A DNA stretch of 64,000 nt from CAVOAK01 sp963664465 (GTDB lineage: Bacteria; Pseudomonadota; Alphaproteobacteria; UBA8366; CAVOAK01): contig CAXXSU010000004.1 of assembly GCA_963664465.2 (NCBI GenBank), positions 462,361 to 526,360 on the forward strand, read 5' to 3'. Shown here piece after piece: positions 53,728 to 63,083 of this stretch. Under the pieces are notes generated by a model, which was given only the letters and a program-made list of their open reading frames with translations, had not been told where the DNA came from and did no database searches. The translations under genes were made by a program, and so were the position numbers. The number at the start of each line of letters is the position of its first letter. Positions within the stretch are counted from its first letter, which is position 1.

Positions 53728-54928
53728 CTAGTTTAACCTTTCGACGGCGATGGCAACGGCTTCGCCACCGCCGATGCAAAGCGAAGCGACACCGCGCTTG
53801 AGATCGTGCCTTGCCAGTGCCGCAAGCAAGGTGACGATCAGACGTGCCCCCGTACAACCGAGAGGATGCCCAAGAGCACAGGCGCCTCCATGAACGTTGA
53901 CCTTGTCATGCGGCAGATCCAAATCGCGCATGGCTGCCATCGTAACCACCGCGAACGCTTCGTTGATTTCGAACAGGTCGACATCCCCCAGCCTGACCAG
54001 CCCACACTCTCCAATAATTTGCCAACCGCACCAATCGGCGCCGGTCGTGAACCATTCCGGGCGCGCAGGCGTGCGAGGCGTGGCCGCGGATCGCTGCAAG
54101 CGGCAGAATATCACGCGTAGCCGCATCGTCGGCACGCATCAAGATGAGCGCCGCAGCGCCGTCTGAAATCGGAGCTGGAGTTGGCGGCCGTCACTGTCCC
54201 ACCTTCTCTAAATGCGGGTTTCAGCGTTGGAATTTTCTCCAACTTCGCCGTGCGCGGCTGCTCATCGGAAGCGACGGTCGCTTCACCCTTGCGGGTCTTG
54301 ACCGTCACCGGCACGATTTCATCGTCGAAAACGCCATCGGTTTGCGCCTTTTGTGCCACGATGCAAGGACTCTTGTGAGAACGCGTCTTGCGCTTCACGC
54401 GTGAACTGATAGGCCTCGGCGGTCGCTTCGGCATATACACCCATCAATCGGCCTGGGTCATACGCGTCCTCCAGGCCATCGACGAACATGTGATCGATCA
54501 GTTTGCCATGGCCCAGGCGATAGCCCGTGCGCGCTTTATCCAGTAAATAGGGCGCGTTCGACCATGCTCTCCATGCCGCCGGCAACCACGACCTTGACGG
54601 ACCCGGCGCGAAAGCAGGTCGTGACCCAGCATGGCCGACTTCATGCCAGAACCGCAGACTTTGTTTATCGTGGTCGCGCCGATCTTGTCGGGAATACCGG
54701 CGGCCATCGCCGCCTGGCGGGCCGGTGCCTGGCCAAGCCCGGCCGGCAAAACGCAACCCATGAAGGTTTCACTCACATCCTCACCCTCAAGGCCGGCATT
54801 TTCGAGTGCGGCCCGAATTGCCGTCGCACCCAGCGCTGTCGTGGACGCCGGCGACAATTCACCCTGGGAATCCCGCCCATCGGCGTTCGCTGCGCCGCGG
54901 CGATGACAATTTCCGTTTCAGAGGCCAA
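53728..54928 (-). CDS. Acetyl-CoA C-acetyltransferase (thiolase), frameshifted as sequenced
   Basis: The full thiolase can be read across frames: VIAAAQRTPMGG at the N-terminus, LSPASTTALGATAIRAAL, the acyl-accepting Cys in INKVCGSGMKS, VHGGACALGHPLGCTGAR with the catalytic His, and VASLCIGGGEAVAIAVE with the second Cys. The frame is broken at several places, mostly by an extra base next to an identical one. A TTG at 54928 with GGAG about 9 bases upstream is the likely start. It would cleave acetoacetyl-CoA formed after leucine breakdown. It lies between ivd and the Rid gene. Confidence 0.85.
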
Positions 54929-54966
54929 GGTTCAGTCTCCTTAATTTCACGTTTCCCGCCACACCT

Positions 54967-56143
54967 TCATGCCGTCTCCTCGAACAACTCGCGGCCGATC
55001 AGCCAGCGGCGGATCTCCGATGTGCCCGCTCCGATTTCATAGAGCTTCGCATCGCGCAACAACCGGCCGGTCGGATACTCGTTGATATAGCCGTTTCCAC
55101 CCAGGCATTGGATTGCTTCAAGCGCCCATCCAAGTGGCCTTTTCCGCGGCGAAAAGAATGGCGCCGGCGGCATCCTTGCGCGCCGTCTGGCCGCGGTCAC
55201 AAGCGCGGGCAACTGCGTAGACGTATGCCTTGCATGCGTTCATCGTCGTGTACATGTCGGCGAGCTTGCCTTGCATCAATTGGAACTCACCGACCGGCCG
55301 GTCGAACTGCTTGCGTTCATGGAGGTAGGGGACGACCACATCCATACAGGCGGTCATGATGCCGAGCGGACCTGCGGCCAGAACAACGCGTTCGTAATCG
55401 AGGCCACTCATCAGCACCTCTACGCCGCGTCCCACTTCGCCCAGGACATTCTCCACAGGCACCTCGCAATCCTCGAACACGAGCTCGCTGGTGTTGGATC
55501 CGCGCATGCCCAGTTTGTCGAGCTTCTGCGCGGACGAATAACCGGCAAAACCCTTTTCGATGATGAAGGCCGTTATGCCTCGCGGACCGGCCTTGGGGTC
55601 GGTTTTGGCATAGACCCACGGCCACGTCGGCCTCCGGACCGTTGGTGATCCACATCTTGCTGCCATTCAGCACAAAGTGGTCACCGCTCTTCTCTGCGCG
55701 CATGCGCATGGACACGACGTCTGAACCCGCACCGGGCCTCGCTCATCGCCAAAGCGCCAACGCGGCTACCATCGACCAGTCCCGGCAGATAGCGCTGCTT
55801 CTGTTCGGCAGTACCGTTACGGCGTATCTGATTGACGCATAAGTTGGAATGGGCGCCAAAACTCAAAACCGACCGAGGCCGAGCCGCGGCTGATCTCTTC
55901 CATCGCCACGCAATGCTCGAGATATCCCATTCCGGCGCCGCCATACTCCTCTTCGACCGTTATCCCCAGCACTCCCAGCGCGCCAAGCTTCGGCCACAGA
56001 TCGAGCGGAAAGTCGTTGCTGCGATCAATTTCACTGGCTCGTGACGCAATCTCCTGGTCGGCGAAGCTGCGCACGGAATCGCGGAGCATGTCGGCGGTTT
56101 CGCCGAGCTCGAAATCGAGGCCGGGGATGTCGTTTGCAATCAT
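54967..56143 (-). CDS. ivd: Isovaleryl-CoA dehydrogenase, frameshifted as sequenced
   Basis: An acyl-CoA dehydrogenase of about 390 residues, read across four one-base insertions (near 55125, 55615, 55734 and 55865). The ATG at 56143 opens MIANDIPGLDFELGE. The segment LMSGLDYERVVLAAGPLGIM carries the Glu used as catalytic base in isovaleryl-CoA dehydrogenases, and YLHERKQFDRPVGEFQLMQGK with CLGGNGYINEYPTGRLLRDA completes the family pattern. It produces 3-methylcrotonyl-CoA, the substrate of mccA/mccB, so it belongs functionally to the leucine cluster 5 kb away. Confidence 0.88.
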
Positions 56144-56182
56144 CTGTCGATTCAAATGTCCGTATCTGTCGCCACTTCAAGC

Positions 56183-56729
56183 CTATACCGCGACAGCGCA
56201 CTTGCGAAGCGCGATCGACCGACTCACCCACGCATGGCTCTGCAGCAGCAGCACGGCCGCCAGGCCGAGGAAGATAGAGACTCCGAGGACGTTGGTGAGG
56301 GTCGTCGACAAGACCACCGAAAGCCGCCGCGGGATCCGCCCCGACAGGCTCGAAACCTAGTGGGATAACAAGCCCGCAAGTCCGGCGACAAGCAGGTTGA
56401 TGATCATCGCCAGCCTAATCACGTCGCCGGTTTGGGATCACCAAGCCAAAGACAAGCAACGGCGCCCATGGTGAACGAAAACAAGATGCCGTTTGACGCA
56501 GCCGACCAATGCCTCCTTGCCGACGATGCGCAGGGCGTTGCTCGCCGTAAGTTCATTCGTCGCCAGGGCCCGTACGGCGACGATCAGGGTTTGCCGTTCC
56601 CGCCTCAATGGCAGCACTGACCGACCGCACCAATTCGTCGGTAAGGCCGTAGAGACCTTCCAGTTCGCTGTCAGCCGGCGGCGCTGTGGACGGTTCGCTC
56701 TTCGCCTCACCCGGCCGCCGTCTCCTCAT
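56183..56729 (-). pseudogene. mgtE: Magnesium transporter MgtE with large internal deletion
   Basis: The N-terminal end (LEGLYGLTDELVRSVSAAIEAG, 56605-56729) resembles the start of MgtE proteins. It is joined directly, near 56600, to the membrane-domain segment QTLIVAVRALATNELTASNA and continues LRIVGKEALVG, LAMIINLLVAGLAG and IFLGLAAVLLL to a stop at 56183. About 300 residues, covering the rest of the cytosolic N domain, the CBS domains and the first membrane helices, are absent. One-base shifts also occur. The fusion cannot be a working channel; it may be a deletion or an assembly collapse. Confidence 0.75.
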
Positions 56730-59002
56730 GGGCTTGGGCATCGACCACCGCGAATGCTGTCATGTTGACGATGCCGCGCGCGGTAACGGAGGTTGCGAGA
56801 ACGTGGGCAGGCTGTGCCATACCGATCAGCATTGGCCCAACCAACAGCCCCTCGCCCAGCACCTTGATCAAATTGAAGGCAATATTCGCGGCGTCGAGCG
56901 TCGGCATGATCAGCAGGTTGGCGCTACCTTTGAGCATTGTGTCCGGATAGGCGCGCCTGCGGATACTTTCGTCGAGCGCCGCATCGGCATGCATCTCGCC
57001 TTCAACTTCAAGCTCGGGATGATCGTGCTGGAGGATCGCCGTCGCCCTGCCTCATCTTCAGCGATGTCTCGGTATCCGACGACCCGAAGTTCGAATGCGA
57101 CAGCAGTGCCACCTTTGGCTCTGTGCCAAAGCGGCGCACGCTTTCGGCTGACAGCAACGCCAACTCCACGATCTCTTTCGCCGTCGGCGCCGACGAGACA
57201 TGCGTATCGGCGAGAAAGTACGTGCCCTTCGATAGAACGAGCGCCGTTAGGGCCGACACGTCGTCGACGCCTTCACGCCGCCCGATCACGTCGAGCACAT
57301 GCTTAAGATGGACGTGATAGCGCCCGGAAGTGCCGCAAATCAAAGCATCGGCGTCGCCACGTTTCAACATGAGCGCAGCGATTACCGTGGCACTCGTCCT
57401 GACAACTTCGCGCGCAACGTCAGGCGAGACGCCGCGCCGCGCCATGAGCTCGTGGTAGAGCGTCCAGTTAATCCCGATAGCGCGGATCGTCCTGCGGGTC
57501 GACGAGATTGAAATCGGTGTCAATTTGAACCCGCAGCCCAAGTCGCTCTATGCGTTGTTCGACGACGAAACGGCGGCCAATGACAGTCGGGCGTGCAAGC
57601 CCTTCGTCGATGACGACCTGAACAGCGCGCAGCACACGTTCGTCCTCGCCTTCCGCGTAAACCACGCGTTTCGGCGCCTCCCGGGCGCCGTCGAACAACG
57701 GCTTCATCAACAGCCCCGACCGGAACACGAACTGCGATAGTTGTTCTCGATACTGCTCGAAATCCTCAATCGGCCGGGTAGCCAACGCCGCTGTCCATTG
57801 CTGCCTTCGCGACGGCCGGTGCAAGCTCCACGATCAGGCGCGGATCGAACGGTTTGGGAATGAGCTTTTCCGGCCCAAAGGTGGTGCTGTGGCCGCCGAA
57901 CGCCGCCTGCACAACTTCGGAAGTCTCCGCCCTCCGCCAAATCGGCCAGCGCCTTGACGCAGGCGACTTTCATCTCCTCGTTGATGGTCCTTGCCCCGAC
58001 ATCGAGCGCACCTCTGAACAGGAATGGAAAGCAGAGGACATTGTTGACCTGATTGGGATAGTCGGACCGTCCCGGTGGCGATGATCGCATCCGGGCGCGC
58101 CTTACGGGCTACATCAGGCATGATCTCCGGCGTCGGATTGGCAAGCGCCATGATTATCGGCGCCTTTGCCATCTTCTTGACCATCGCCGGCTTGAGCACG
58201 CCCGGTGCAGAAAGGCCCAAGAAGATATCGGCGCCCTCGATCGCATCGGCCAGCTTGCGGGCCCTTGGTGTCCTGGGCATATCGCGACTTGTAGGGGTCC
58301 ATGTCCTCGGTGCGGTCCTTGTAGATGACACCAGTCCTATCGGTCGCCGTGATGTTTTTGATTTGCAGGCCAAGGCTGACTAGCAGATCGAGGCAGGCAA
58401 GCGCCGCTGCGCCGGCACCTGAGGTGACCAGTCGCACATCTTCGATTTTCTTGCCGACGACCTTGAGCGCGTTCCAGATTGCGGCACTGACGACGATCGC
58501 CGTGCCATGCTGATCGTCGTGGAACACGGGGATGTTCATGCGCTCCCTTAATCTCGCTTCGATTTCGAAGCATGCGGGTGCGCTGATATCCTCAAGGTTA
58601 ATGCCGCCGAAAGTCGGCTCGAGCGCCGCAACCACGGCGACAAATCTATCGACATCCGTTTCGTCCACCTCGATATCGAATACGTCGATGCCGGCGAACT
58701 TCTTGAACAGGAACCGCCTTACCCCCCATCACGGGCTTGGACGCCAACGGTCCGATCGCACCGAGACCGAGGACGGCGGTGCCATTGGAGATCACGCCAA
58801 CAAGGTTGCCACGCGCCGTCATCGAGGCCGCTTCGTTGGCATCCTCGACGATCAGCTCACACGCGGCCGCGACGCCAGGCGAGTAAGCGAGTGCTAAATC
58901 GCGTTGGTTGGCGACTGGTTTGGTCGCAACGATACCGATTTTCCCCGGTGGATACGCGCGGTGGTACGCGATTGCGTCTTCCCAGATATCACCTTCTGCC
59001 AT
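56707..59002 (-). CDS. maeB: NADP-dependent malic enzyme with C-terminal phosphotransacetylase domain, frameshifted as sequenced
   Basis: About 765 residues across several one-base shifts. The malic enzyme part starts at the ATG at 59002 (MAEGDIWEDAIAYH) with NQRDLALAYSPGVA, VISNGTAVLGLGAIG, FHDDQHGTAIVV and the Rossmann motif LVTSGAGAAALACLDLL. The C-terminal PTA-like domain shows VVYAEGEDERVLRAVQ and LVGPMLIGMAQPAHVLATSVTARG. This fused form, common in Alphaproteobacteria, decarboxylates malate to pyruvate; the PTA domain is usually regulatory. Its 3' end overlaps the mgtE fragment's start. Confidence 0.9.
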
Positions 59003-59053
59003 GTTCTCACGCTCCCTCTGCTTGCACGATGCCGGTGCTCATTGTGGCATCGC

Positions 59054-59083
59054 AAAAAAAATGGCCCGCCAGTTGCGCGGGCC
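59054..59083 (-). terminator. Rho-independent terminator after tRNA-Leu
   Basis: On the minus strand a 7-base perfect stem GGCCCGC / GCGGGCC closes a 7-base loop and is followed by A and a run of eight T. It starts 8 bases downstream of the tRNA CCA end. Confidence 0.9.
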
Positions 59084-59090
59084 TGAAGAT

Positions 59091-59177
59091 TGGTGCGGTC
59101 GAGAAGACTCGAACTTCCACGGGGTTTCCCCCACAGCGACCTCAACGCTGCGCGTCTACCAATTCCGCCACGACCGC
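59091..59177 (-). tRNA. tRNA-Leu (anticodon GAG)
   Basis: An 87-base cloverleaf on minus: acceptor GCGGTCG pairs with CGACCGC, the D-arm is GCGGAATTGGTAGACGC, and the anticodon stem CAGCG/CGCTG carries loop TTGAGGT with GAG at the anticodon positions. A long class II variable arm (GGGG..CCCC) is followed by a T-arm with TTCGAGT, and the 3' CCA is encoded. The long variable arm and GAG identify a leucine tRNA reading CUC/CUU. Confidence 0.97.
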
Positions 59178-59299
59178 TTCCACCATATCCAGACCCAAAT
59201 TGTGATATTCATTGGGGCGATTACACATAGATCAACCGCCGGGCCGGGGATAGCAAAATACCCCGTGCCCAATCAAGCGGAACGGCTTTGACGATCGAC

Positions 59300-59986
59300 A
59301 TGTCCGTGGCAAGAAACATCGACTGGCGCATTAGCGGGCACGGTCGTGGGCTATGAGTCCGCGGTTCAGGAAATGGAACAGCGCGTTGCACAAATCGTAC
59401 GCGGCGAGGCGCCAGAATTGGTATGGCTGCTCGAACACCCACCGCTCTATACCGCCGGCACGAGCGCCCGGGACGAGGATCTGCTGGATTCAGGGCGGTT
59501 TCCGGTGCATCGCACAGGCCGAGGCGGGCAGGTTTACCTACCACGGACCAGGACAACGAATTGCCTATGTGATGCTCGATCTCAATCGACGGCGGCGCGA
59601 CGTACGCGAATTCGTCCGCGATCTTGAGAGCTGGGTCATTGCGGCGCTCGCTTCCTTCAATGTTAAAGGCGAACGTCGTGCAGACCGTATCGGCATTTGG
59701 GTCGAGCGCGGAGTCGGATCGAAGGACGGTCCGCTAGACGAAGACAAGATCGCCACGATTGGCGTCCGGATCCGCCGATGGGTCAGTTTTCCACGGCATC
59801 GCAATCAACGTCGATCCCGAACTCGAGCATTTCTCGGGCATCGTTCCCTGTGGCGTTGACGACGAACGATTCGGTGTCACCTCTCTGGTCGATCTCGGCC
59901 TGCCGGTGACGATGTCAGACGTGGATTTGGCCTTGATGGAGAGCTTCGAGGAAGTATTTCAGCGGCAGCTGAAGCGGGTCGCTTGA
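59300..59986 (+). CDS. lipB: Lipoyl(octanoyl) transferase, frameshifted as sequenced
   Basis: It moves octanoyl from acyl carrier protein to lipoyl domains. Starting at the ATG at 59300 (MSVARNIDWRIS), the protein reads through three one-base insertions (near 59337, 59534 and 59788). Motifs are VWLLEHPPLYTAGTSA, RTGRGGQV joined to YHGPGQRIAYVMLDL, and DKIATIGVRIRRWVSF with the catalytic Lys, then HGIAINV. With the three extra bases removed, length and motifs are normal. Being needed for lipoate-dependent enzymes, it is unlikely to be truly broken. Confidence 0.9.
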
Positions 59987-60003
59987 AAAACCGCAGCGAC
60001 GGT

Positions 60004-60298
60004 TCATTTGCTTGGCAATACCCTAAATCCCTTACTTTCAGGCGGCTGACCGGGATGGCGCTCGACATTGGTTACATGCGCGCCCGGCGGCCCCTCGGCA
60101 CACAGGTCGAGCAATGCGTTGACATCGGCGGCACCGCCTGAAAATAGCGCTTCGACCGTACCGTCGCGACAATTTCTGACCCAGCCGTTGAGCCCATGGT
60201 GGTTCGCTTGCTGCTCGGTCCAGGCCCCGGAACCATACGCCCTGCACGCGCCCGGCGATTACCACTCTGAGCGTGAGTTCTCCGAGCCAGCAGTCGCC
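60004..60298 (-). CDS. acyP: Acylphosphatase, frameshifted as sequenced
   Basis: A small (~95-residue) acylphosphatase. The phosphate-binding loop RVVIAGRVQGVWFRG with the catalytic Arg, then (after one extra base near 60223) GLNGWVRNCRDGTVEALFSG with the catalytic Asn, and the C-terminal GFRVLPSK are all present. It hydrolyses acyl phosphates. The start is uncertain: no good in-frame start precedes LTLRVVIAG, so another small error may lie near 60280-60298. It abuts the pccA stop on the same strand. Confidence 0.8.
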
Positions 60299-60299
60299 A

Positions 60300-62262
60300 T
60301 TACGCGAACTCGACAATCGGCTGGTCAACCTCGAGCAGATCGCCAGGAGCCGCGTGGATGGTTCGAACCGTGCCGTCGCTCACGGCAACAATCTGATTCT
60401 CCATCTTCATTGCTTCGATGACGGCAACTTCATCGCCGACGACGACCTCCATCCCTTCCTCGACGGCAATACGGATGAGCAGGCCCGGCATCGGCGAGAG
60501 TATGAAACGCGAGTGATCTGGCGGTGCCCGCACAGGCATCAGCCGGTTGAGCTCCGCTACCCGCGGCGTCAATACCTGAACCGTTGCCTCGATGCCGGCA
60601 TGCGTCAGGCGCCAGGTGTCACCGACGCGGTCGATCTGGACACAGGTCTCAACACCGTCCACACGGGGCATTGAACAATGGCTGCCCAGGTCGCCAATCG
60701 CCACTGATTTCGTAGTCCTTTGCCGGCAGCGATATCTTGCAGCCTGCCATACCCGACGCCAGCCCAACCGCGGTCATGGGATATTCGCGACCGGCGATCA
60801 ACGCGATGCAGGTGACCTCGCCCGCGCCGTCGTGCCGCTCGATAGTGAAGCGCGCCCGTCAATGCCGCCAGCAGCGAGAGATCACCGGAATCGGTATCCG
60901 ATGGTTTAAATCCGTCCGGATATTCTTCCTCGATAAAACCCGTCGTCAGGTCACCGGATGCGAATTTCGGATGAGCCGCGAACCGCCGCGAGAAAGGCTA
61001 CGTTCTGAGATACTCCACGAATGTAGTAGGCATCCAATGCGCGGCGCAGGCGCTGCCTCGATTCCTCCCTGCTGGAGCCATGGCAAATGAGCTTGGCAAT
61101 CAAGGGGTCATAGTGGATGCCGATCTCGGCGCCTTCTTTGACGCCCGAATCAATACGCACACCCGAACTTTCGCTTGGCGGCAAGTAGCGGATAAGACGG
61201 CCGCAGGACGGCAAGAAGCCCCGGGTCGGGTCCTCGGCATAGATCCGCGCCCTCGATCGCCCAGCCGGTCGACACCAAATCCTGCTGTGTGAAGCCCAAG
61301 CGTTCGCCGGCAGCGATGCGGATCATCTGCTCCACCAGATCGATTCCCCGTTACAAATTCCGTCGTTGGATGTTCGACCTGGAGACGCGTGTTCATTTCC
61401 AGGAAATAGAAGGTGTCGTCCTGATCGACGACAAACTCGACGGTCCCGGCCGAGCGGTAGTCAACGGCACGTGGCGAGGGCAACCGCCTGCTCAGCCATT
61501 GCCGCACGCGTCACGTCATCGAGACCCGGTGCCGGCGATTCCTCGATCACCTTCTGATGCCGCCGTTGTATCGTACACTCCCGCTCGCCCAAATGCAGGA
61601 CCGATCCGTGATGATCGGCAAGAACCTGCACTTCGATGTGGCGCGGTCGCTCGACAAGCTTTTCGATAAACACGCGGTCATCGGCGAAGCTCGACTTCGC
61701 TTCGGTCACAGCGAAGCGAAAGCCGGCCCGAAGGTCGCCGTCATCGTGAGCAACGCGCATCCCCTTGCCGCCGCCGCCCGCGGCCGCCTTGAGCATCACC
61801 GGATAGCCGAGCGTCCGCGCAGCGGCAACCGCGTCTTCTTCATCCACAAGCGCTTCGCCGTGGCCAGGAATTGTGTTGACGCCAACTTGCAGTGCCAGCC
61901 GCTTCGCTTCGAGCTTGTCGCCCATCCCCTTGATGGCCGCCGCCGGGGGCCCGATGAAGGTCACTCCGGCCGCTGCCAGCGCATCCGGCAGCGCCGGGTT
62001 TTCCGACAGGAAGCCGTAGCCTGGATGCACGGGCGTCGGCTCCCGACTCCTCCGCCGCCTGGACGATCTTTGCGATATCGAGGTAGCTGTCCTGCGGCGG
62101 CGCCGCCTCCAATCAACAGCGCCTCGTCCATCGCTCGACATGCAGGGCTTGCGCATCCGCCTCGGAGTACACCGCGACCGTCGAAATTTCCAGTCGCCGC
62201 GCGGTCCGAGCAATGCGGCAGGCAATTTCTCCACGGTTGGCGATCAGGATCTTTTTGAACAA
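60300..62262 (-). CDS. pccA: Propionyl-CoA carboxylase biotin-containing alpha subunit, frameshifted as sequenced
   Basis: About 650 residues over several one-base shifts. The biotin carboxylase domain opens at a TTG at 62262 (LFKKILIANRGEIACRI), with VHPGYGFLSENPAL, AAAGGGGKGMRVA and FYFLEMNTRLQVEHPTTEFVTG. The C-terminal part contains a PccA-type BT domain and a biotinyl domain, FILSPMPGLLIRIAVEEG and IEAMKMENQIVAV with the biotin Lys. The BT domain and the adjacent pccB identify propionyl-CoA as substrate, giving methylmalonyl-CoA. Confidence 0.9.
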
Positions 62263-62331
62263 TCAGGAGAAATAAGGTATCGGAGCGCCAACCGGTACCG
62301 CAACACTCACACGGCACTGGTGCGCGTTAAT

Positions 62332-62857
62332 CTACTTCAGAGCCACGACATTGAGACTGATCAAGGTGCCGCCAATCCGCAGGCTGCTGTCGTCATCGAA
62401 CAGGCCAAATTCGTCGGTCCGCTGAACCTCCTTGAATCCTGCAACGACCAAGAAGTCTTCCAAGAATTCATACGTCAACCCGACCTTGTGAAAGTCGTGC
62501 GGGTCCGTTTGACCACCAAAAATCATCCGCATGATATGAAAAGCGCTGTTCTGCCTCAAGTTCCGTTCGCAAAAACAGTCGGCACAGAACTTCAAGGTCG
62601 GGCACGCTGACTCGCAAGTGTCCCGCCCTCTTTGAGTACACGGCGGCACGCAGCGAGCGCTTGCGGCAGCTCCTCGAAATAGCCGAGATGCTCGAATACA
62701 TGGCTGGCATAAATCTCCGAAACCGATCCGTCTGCAAATCTGCTCAAGTCGCGGCAGTCGCCGACGTGATCCACATGCGGACCGGGTTCGATGTTGAGAA
62801 TTGCCCACCCGTCGCGCGTTCTCGGCCGCCGATGTGAAGGCGGAGTGAGTCAGACAT
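62332..62857 (-). CDS. Small SAM-dependent methyltransferase-like protein, frameshifted as sequenced
   Basis: About 170 residues once frames are joined. MSDSLRLHIGGRE at the start is followed by DHVGDCRDLSRFADGSVSEI, then IYASHVFEHLGYFEELPQAL, LKEGGTLRVSVPDLEVLC and MIFGGQTDPHDFHKVGLTYEFL. The HVFEHL and LKEGG.LRVSVPD pattern is typical of Methyltransf_11-like proteins that often act on glycans or lipids; the N-terminal glycine-rich SAM loop is reduced. It lies between the 2TM protein and pccA in a run of minus-strand genes. Confidence 0.72.
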
Positions 62858-63083
62858 CGTCGCCATGACCTCGTTTCTCCGGGAACAGCCCCATGACATA
62901 GGCGACATGGGCCGCGAGCACACCGCCCCAGCCGATCAGCGGCAGGACAAACCAAGGCGAGTTCGGATCGGTCAAAAGGTTGAACGGCACCAGGAGCGCC
63001 ATGGCTACGAAGTAGGCAGCCAAATGGTAGCCGAAGCCACGCAGGCGCTGCCTTACAATGGAATATTGCCGTGTTTCTTCCAC
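62850..63083 (-). CDS. 2TM-domain small membrane protein
   Basis: 77 residues with two hydrophobic helices (YHLAAYFVAMALLVPFNLL and WFVLPLIGWGGVLAAHVAYV) joined by a short loop, the layout of the PF13239 2TM domain. Such proteins are of unknown function. The GTG start at 63083 lies inside the last codons of pccB and its stop overlaps the methyltransferase start, so the three genes are packed tightly. The frame is intact despite the errors around it. Confidence 0.7.
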   Translation of the reverse strand: MEETRQYSIVRQRLRGFGYHLAAYFVAMALLVPFNLLTDPNSPWFVLPLIGWGGVLAAHVAYVMGLFPEKRGHGDDV

